From DASRSS01 sp035656335 (GTDB taxonomy: Bacteria > Actinomycetota > Actinomycetes > Mycobacteriales > Jatrophihabitantaceae): 5,058 nt of DNA. Each line of letters opens with the position of its first letter. The stretch's first letter is position 1. The stretch lies in NCBI GenBank assembly GCA_035656335.1, contig DASRSS010000178.1, positions 1 through 5,058 on the forward strand, read 5' to 3'. Under the pieces are notes generated by a model. It saw only the letters and a list, made by a program, of their open reading frames with translations. It was not told the DNA's origin and did not search any database. This document shows, piece by piece, positions 1 to 5,058 of the stretch. The position numbers and the translations under genes were made by a program.

Positions 1-1
1 C

Positions 2-274
2 GCCGGGGGACGGCGTCCGCTACAGCAACTCGCGGCCATGCTCAGCCCGAGCGTGGCGGCCGGCCTCGGCGCCGACTTCGAGCGGGCCGCACAGCGCCGT
101 GTCCCGCACTGGACGTCCACGGCGACCGTCCGCAGCATTCACGCCAGCGAACCGGCCGAGGGCGTCGCCGAACTCAACGCGACCGTGCAGGCCGGCCGGC
201 GCGTCCGCGCGGTCGCGCTGCGCCTGGAGGCACGCGAGGGGCGCTGGCGCTGCACCCGGCTGCAACTCGGCTGA
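2..274 (+). CDS. Rv3235-like (DUF6459-type) protein, C-terminal part; 5' end outside the window
   Basis: The frame is open from the window edge to a TGA at 272-274, giving the last 90 residues of a longer protein. It starts with Gly-Arg-Arg-Pro-Leu-Gln-Gln-Leu, continues through an Ala/Arg-rich helix, and ends in an alternating hydrophobic segment closing with GRWRCTRLQLG. From memory, that ending and the preceding RVRAVALRLE resemble the conserved C-terminus of the small actinobacterial Rv3235 family, whose function is unknown. The location fits too, because Rv3235 lies a few genes from secA1 in Mycobacterium tuberculosis. An internal ATG at 38 exists, but the open frame and family-like residues upstream of it argue that it is not the real start. 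No signal peptide or membrane segment is visible in this part. The gene converges on secA with only 5 bp between the two stop codons. The frame is secure; the family name is moderately secure. Confidence 0.75.
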   Translation, partial: AGGRRPLQQLAAMLSPSVAAGLGADFERAAQRRVPHWTSTATVRSIHASEPAEGVAELNATVQAGRRVRAVALRLEAREGRWRCTRLQLG

Positions 275-279
275 GCGCC

Positions 280-3141
<2,862 letters not shown>

Positions 3142-3205
3142 GGTACGTGGTCTGGCAGGCTGTGCCGCCGTGGGAACCTTCGCGGGCCTGGAGCTGGACG
3201 ATCTA
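3142..3205. promoter_or_regulatory. Divergent start region between secA (-) and the GNAT gene (+)
   Basis: This short stretch separates the two divergently read starts and would be expected to hold regulatory signals for at least one gene. I see no convincing -35/-10 pair on either strand; the nearest thing on the minus strand is a poor TAGATC. On the plus strand, AGG at 3157-3159 lies 10 nt before a GTG at 3170, and GGAG at 3190-3193 lies 12 nt before the GTG at 3206; either could serve the GNAT gene. A weak inverted repeat, GGCA-N5-TGCC, spans 3154-3166. The secA promoter may well lie further out, inside the GNAT coding region. If the GNAT gene starts at 3170 or 3140, this region is partly or wholly coding. 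Confidence 0.35.
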
Positions 3206-4300
3206 GTGCTGCACGGGCCGCGGCTGACCCTACGTCCGTGGTGCCGGGCGGACGCGTCCCGGGTCCAGGAGATCATGCAGGACCCGGCGATGCCCGAGTT
3301 CCTGGCCGTGCCCGTCCCGTACACCTACGAGGTCGCGCTGCGGTTCGTGACCGAGCTGGGCGACGAGGGCCGCCGCGACGGCACCGGCATCGGCTGCGCG
3401 GTCGTGGAGACGGGCACTCGGCGGCTGGTCGGGTCGGCGGCGCTACGGCTCGCGGGTGACAAGGACGTCGGCTACTGGATCGCGCGGGACGCCCAGGGCC
3501 ACGGCTACGCGGCCGAGGCGGTGCGGGTGCTGGTCGACTGGGCGTTCGAGCACGCGCTGCGCCGCGTCCAGCTGCTGTGCGACGTCCGCAACGTCGCCTC
3601 GGCGCGCACCGCGCTCGCGGCCGGGTTCGAGTACGAGGGGTCGGCCCGCGATCAACTGCTGCGCCCGTTGGACGGGACCACGGCGCCGCGGGTCAGCGAC
3701 CTGGCCCGGTTCGCCCGGCTGGCCGGCGACTCCGGGGAACCGGTCGCGCCCGCGTTCGCCGCGCTGCCGCGGGAGGGGCTGACCGACGGCGTGGTCCGGC
3801 TGCGTGCGATGCGCCCGGAGGACGCCGACGGGTACCGCGAGCTGGAATCGGATCCGGTGACCCTGGAGTTCGGCTTCTCCGGCGATCCGATGAGCGCGGC
3901 CGAGGCCCGCCGCGGCGCCGACCGGGCGGGCCTGGACTGGCTGGTCGGCCGGGCCGCGACGATGACGATCGAGGACGTCGCGACCGGCCGCTTCGCCGGC
4001 GAGCTGCGGCTGCGCCACGCGGGTCCGCCCGGCGTGGGCGGGATCGGGTACGGCGTCCACCCGGCCTTCCGCGGGCGCGGCTACACCGCCCGCGCCCTGC
4101 GGCTGCTCGTGCCGTGGGCGTTCGGGCCGGGCGGTTTCGGCCGTCTCGAACTCGGCGCGAAGACCGAGAACGTCGCCTCGCAGCGGGCCGCGCTGGCGGC
4201 CGGCTTCGAACCCGACGGAGTCCGCGCCGGCCGCCTGCGCAACCCCGACGGCAGCTACTCCGACGAGGTGCGGTTCGCGCTGATCAGTCCGTCAGTCTGA
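3206..4300 (+). CDS. Tandem-domain GNAT N-acetyltransferase (RimJ/RimL-like)
   Basis: This encodes two GNAT acetyltransferase domains in one chain of 364 residues, a soluble cytoplasmic enzyme that should move acetyl from acetyl-CoA to an amine. Domain 1 (about 1-150) begins with the strand RLTLRPW and has the acetyl-CoA loop QGHGYA (98-103) followed by its helix. Domain 2 (about 190-364) begins VVRLRAMRPEDA and has the loop RGRGYT (289-294). Both domains repeat the motif-B helix: NVASARTALAAGFEYEG (129-145) and NVASQRAALAAGFEPDG (322-338), so they look like an old internal duplication. Both loops fit the family pattern, though Thr replaces the usual small residue at the end of the second. 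The substrate cannot be read from sequence; RimJ/RimL relatives modify protein N-termini, others modify small molecules or drugs. The start is uncertain: GTG 3206 gives a typical N-terminus, but GTG 3170 (376 aa) and ATG 3140 (386 aa) are open in frame. The gene is read opposite to both neighbours. Confidence 0.9.
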   Translation: MLHGPRLTLRPWCRADASRVQEIMQDPAMPEFLAVPVPYTYEVALRFVTELGDEGRRDGTGIGCAVVETGTRRLVGSAALRLAGDKDVGYWIARDAQGHGYAAEAVRVLVDWAFEHALRRVQLLCDVRNVASARTALAAGFEYEGSARDQLLRPLDGTTAPRVSDLARFARLAGDSGEPVAPAFAALPREGLTDGVVRLRAMRPEDADGYRELESDPVTLEFGFSGDPMSAAEARRGADRAGLDWLVGRAATMTIEDVATGRFAGELRLRHAGPPGVGGIGYGVHPAFRGRGYTARALRLLVPWAFGPGGFGRLELGAKTENVASQRAALAAGFEPDGVRAGRLRNPDGSYSDEVRFALISPSV

Positions 4301-4304
4301 TCAG
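4280..4304. terminator. Inverted repeat at the GNAT/hpf convergent overlap, possible bidirectional terminator
   Basis: Two copies of the self-palindrome CTGATCAG (4280-4287 and 4297-4304) enclose a 9-nt loop and give a perfect 8-bp stem on either strand. The structure covers both stop codons: the GNAT TGA at 4298-4300 and the hpf TGA (read on minus) at 4286-4284. There is no run of T after it on either side, so it is not a classical intrinsic terminator; in high-G+C actinobacteria, hairpins without a U-tract are often proposed at convergent gene ends. Termination function is inferred from position and shape only. The stem is only half G/C, lower than the surrounding sequence. Confidence 0.4.
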
Positions 4305-4919
4305 GCCGTAGTCGTACGCGTGCCGCCGGTAAACCACGCTCGGCCGGCCGCTGTCGGCGTCGCTGAACAGATAGAAGTCGTGCCCGACCAGCTCCATCTC
4401 GAACAGCGCCTGGTCGACCGTCATCGGCTTGGCCGGGTGCTCCTTCTCGCGAACGATCCGTCCCGGGCCGCCCTCGTCCAGGCCGTCGTCGGCCTCCGGA
4501 CGGTGCCCGTTCAGGGTCGTCTGGGCGATCTCGTCGGCGTCGGCCGCGACCGCGGCGATGGACGGCGGGGTGCGCCGGCCGTGATGCACGCGGCGCCGGT
4601 CGGCCGCCTGCCGCAGCCGACGTTCGAGCCGCTCGACCGCGATGTCGAGGGCCTTGTAGAAGTCCTCCGCGCAGGCCTCGCTGCGCACGACCGGGCCGCG
4701 GGTACGGCAGGTCATCTCCACGTGCTGACAGCGGGTGTTCTGGCGCGGGTTGCGCTCGTGGGTGAGTTCCACATCCACACGGATGATCTTGCCGTCGTAG
4801 CGTTCGAGCTTGATCAGTTTCTCGGCGACGTGCTGCCGGTAATGGTCAGGAACCACGACGTTGCGACCGTGGACGACGATCTCGGTGCGCCCACTCGCGA
4901 CATCCGTGACGGTTTCCAT
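4284..4919 (-). CDS. hpf: Ribosome hibernation promoting factor, long form (HPF/RaiA family)
   Basis: HPF binds the small ribosomal subunit across the mRNA and tRNA sites, silencing and protecting ribosomes in stationary phase or stress. The 211-residue product has both parts of the long form. The N-terminal RaiA/HPF domain (about 12-107) starts TEIVVHGRNVVVPDHYRQHV and ends in a basic helix, LERRLRQAADRRR. After a variable Ala/Asp-rich linker (about 118-152) comes the C-terminal dimerisation domain (about 154-211), with VREKEHPAKPMTVDQA, the ELVGHDFYLF core and VVYRRHAYDYGLIRL. In many bacteria this tail pairs ribosomes into 100S dimers; the mycobacterial homologue, next to secA1, is mainly reported on hibernating 70S ribosomes, so dimer formation here is open. 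Cysteines lie at 64, 71 and 83. The ATG at 4919 is chosen because a GGAGG sits just upstream; an in-frame GTG at 4955 would add 12 Arg/Gly-rich residues unlike the family. The last 17 bp overlap the end of the GNAT gene on the other strand. Confidence 0.96.
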   Translation of the reverse strand: METVTDVASGRTEIVVHGRNVVVPDHYRQHVAEKLIKLERYDGKIIRVDVELTHERNPRQNTRCQHVEMTCRTRGPVVRSEACAEDFYKALDIAVERLERRLRQAADRRRVHHGRRTPPSIAAVAADADEIAQTTLNGHRPEADDGLDEGGPGRIVREKEHPAKPMTVDQALFEMELVGHDFYLFSDADSGRPSVVYRRHAYDYGLIRLTD

Positions 4920-4922
4920 GCG

Positions 4923-4931
4923 ACCTCCACC
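4923..4931 (-). promoter_or_regulatory. Ribosome binding site of hpf
   Basis: Read on the minus strand, the sequence is GGTGGAGGT followed by CGC and the ATG at 4919. GGAGG is a strong match to the anti-Shine-Dalgarno sequence. The spacing is short (4 nt from GGAGG) but workable. It decides the start in favour of ATG 4919 over the upstream in-frame GTG at 4955, because this element would otherwise lie inside the coding sequence. Confidence 0.75.
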
Positions 4932-4960
4932 AGGTGCGTTGCGGCGTGCTCGCACCGTGC

Positions 4961-4997
4961 GGGCCGGGTACTTCGCCCGGATCCACGGGTCGGGTAC
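4961..4997. repeat. Imperfect 11-bp direct repeat in the hpf leader, with an overlapping small hairpin
   Basis: On the plus strand GGGCCGGGTAC (4961-4971) and GGGTCGGGTAC (4987-4997) differ at one base and start 26 bp apart, about two and a half helical turns. The first copy overlaps a hairpin, CCGGG (4964-4968) with CCCGG (4976-4980), that has a 7-nt loop. The pair lies 42-78 bp upstream of the hpf start codon, where a promoter and operator would be expected. The hairpin could instead end transcription of an upstream minus-strand gene. No -35/-10 pair that I trust is visible in this leader. In G+C-rich DNA such matches can arise by chance. Confidence 0.3.
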
Positions 4998-4999
4998 GC

Positions 5000-5058
5000 C
5001 TACTCGGTCAGGTCATCCCCACGGTAGACGTCGCTCCCGCGCCCCGCCAGGGTCCTCG
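5000..5058 (-). CDS. Possible C-terminal tail of an unrecognised upstream gene (partial)
   Basis: On the minus strand a frame enters from the right edge and ends at a TAG (5002-5000). It gives the 18 residues RTLAGRGSDVYRGDDLTE. Sixteen of its 18 codons end in G or C, more than in the next open frame (12 of 16), which is the bias expected for coding in this genome. In mycobacteria the gene upstream of hpf is a ComF-type phosphoribosyltransferase homologue (Rv3242c), but this tail shows no feature that I recognise from that family. If real, the gene runs in the same direction as hpf with a gap of 80 bp. The piece is too short to name. Confidence 0.3.
   Translation of the reverse strand, partial: RTLAGRGSDVYRGDDLTE

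Noticed and set aside
3142..3324. Upstream extension of the secA frame by 61 codons
   Set aside because: The extra residues lack any family resemblance and would overlap the first GNAT domain. SecA homologues begin near the VLAKILRAGEGK segment.
4920..4955. Longer hpf start at GTG 4955
   Set aside because: The added 12 residues are Arg/Gly/Ala-rich, and the good ribosome binding site for ATG 4919 would be inside the gene.
4320..5027. A 235-codon open frame on the plus strand, antisense to hpf
   Set aside because: It mirrors the hpf codons, shows no motif, and the minus-strand frame matches a well-known family along its full length.

Overview
The window comes from the chromosome of a high-G+C Gram-positive bacterium (Actinomycetota). 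The DNA is very G+C-rich, with strong G/C preference at third codon positions. The pairing of a long-form ribosome hibernation factor with a SecA1-type secretion ATPase, with an Rv3235-like gene on the far side, matches the mycobacterial order Rv3241c (hpf), Rv3240c (secA1), Rv3235. The SecA C-terminus (no zinc-binding cysteines, basic Lys/Ser/Gly tail) is also of the actinobacterial kind. A Pseudonocardiales-like source is my guess from general resemblance; the sequence does not prove it.

Layout from left to right: (1) the C-terminal part of an Rv3235-like (DUF6459-type) small protein on +, cut by the window edge; (2) secA, complete, on -, its stop only 5 bp from the stop of gene 1; (3) a short divergent start region of about 64 bp; (4) a two-domain GNAT acetyltransferase on +; (5) a 17-bp tail-to-tail overlap, sitting in a perfect 8-bp inverted repeat, with (6) hpf (long form), complete, on -; (7) an 80-bp leader upstream of hpf holding a good ribosome binding site, a small hairpin and an imperfect 11-bp direct repeat; (8) at the right edge, possibly the last 18 codons of an unrecognised gene on -.

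The two central genes are core housekeeping functions: SecA drives protein export through SecYEG, and long HPF inactivates and protects ribosomes in stationary phase or stress. The GNAT gene lies between them in the opposite orientation, so hpf and secA cannot be one simple sense-strand operon here, unlike the adjacent same-strand arrangement in mycobacteria. Nothing in the sequence ties the acetyltransferase functionally to either neighbour.

I found no mobile element, CRISPR array, tRNA, rRNA or recognisable riboswitch. This is mostly an ordinary conserved region, and I see no new biological system in it. The points worth a second look are the oppositely oriented GNAT gene, its overlap hairpin with hpf, the very compact divergent start region, the hpf leader repeats, and the uncertain coding tail at the right edge.
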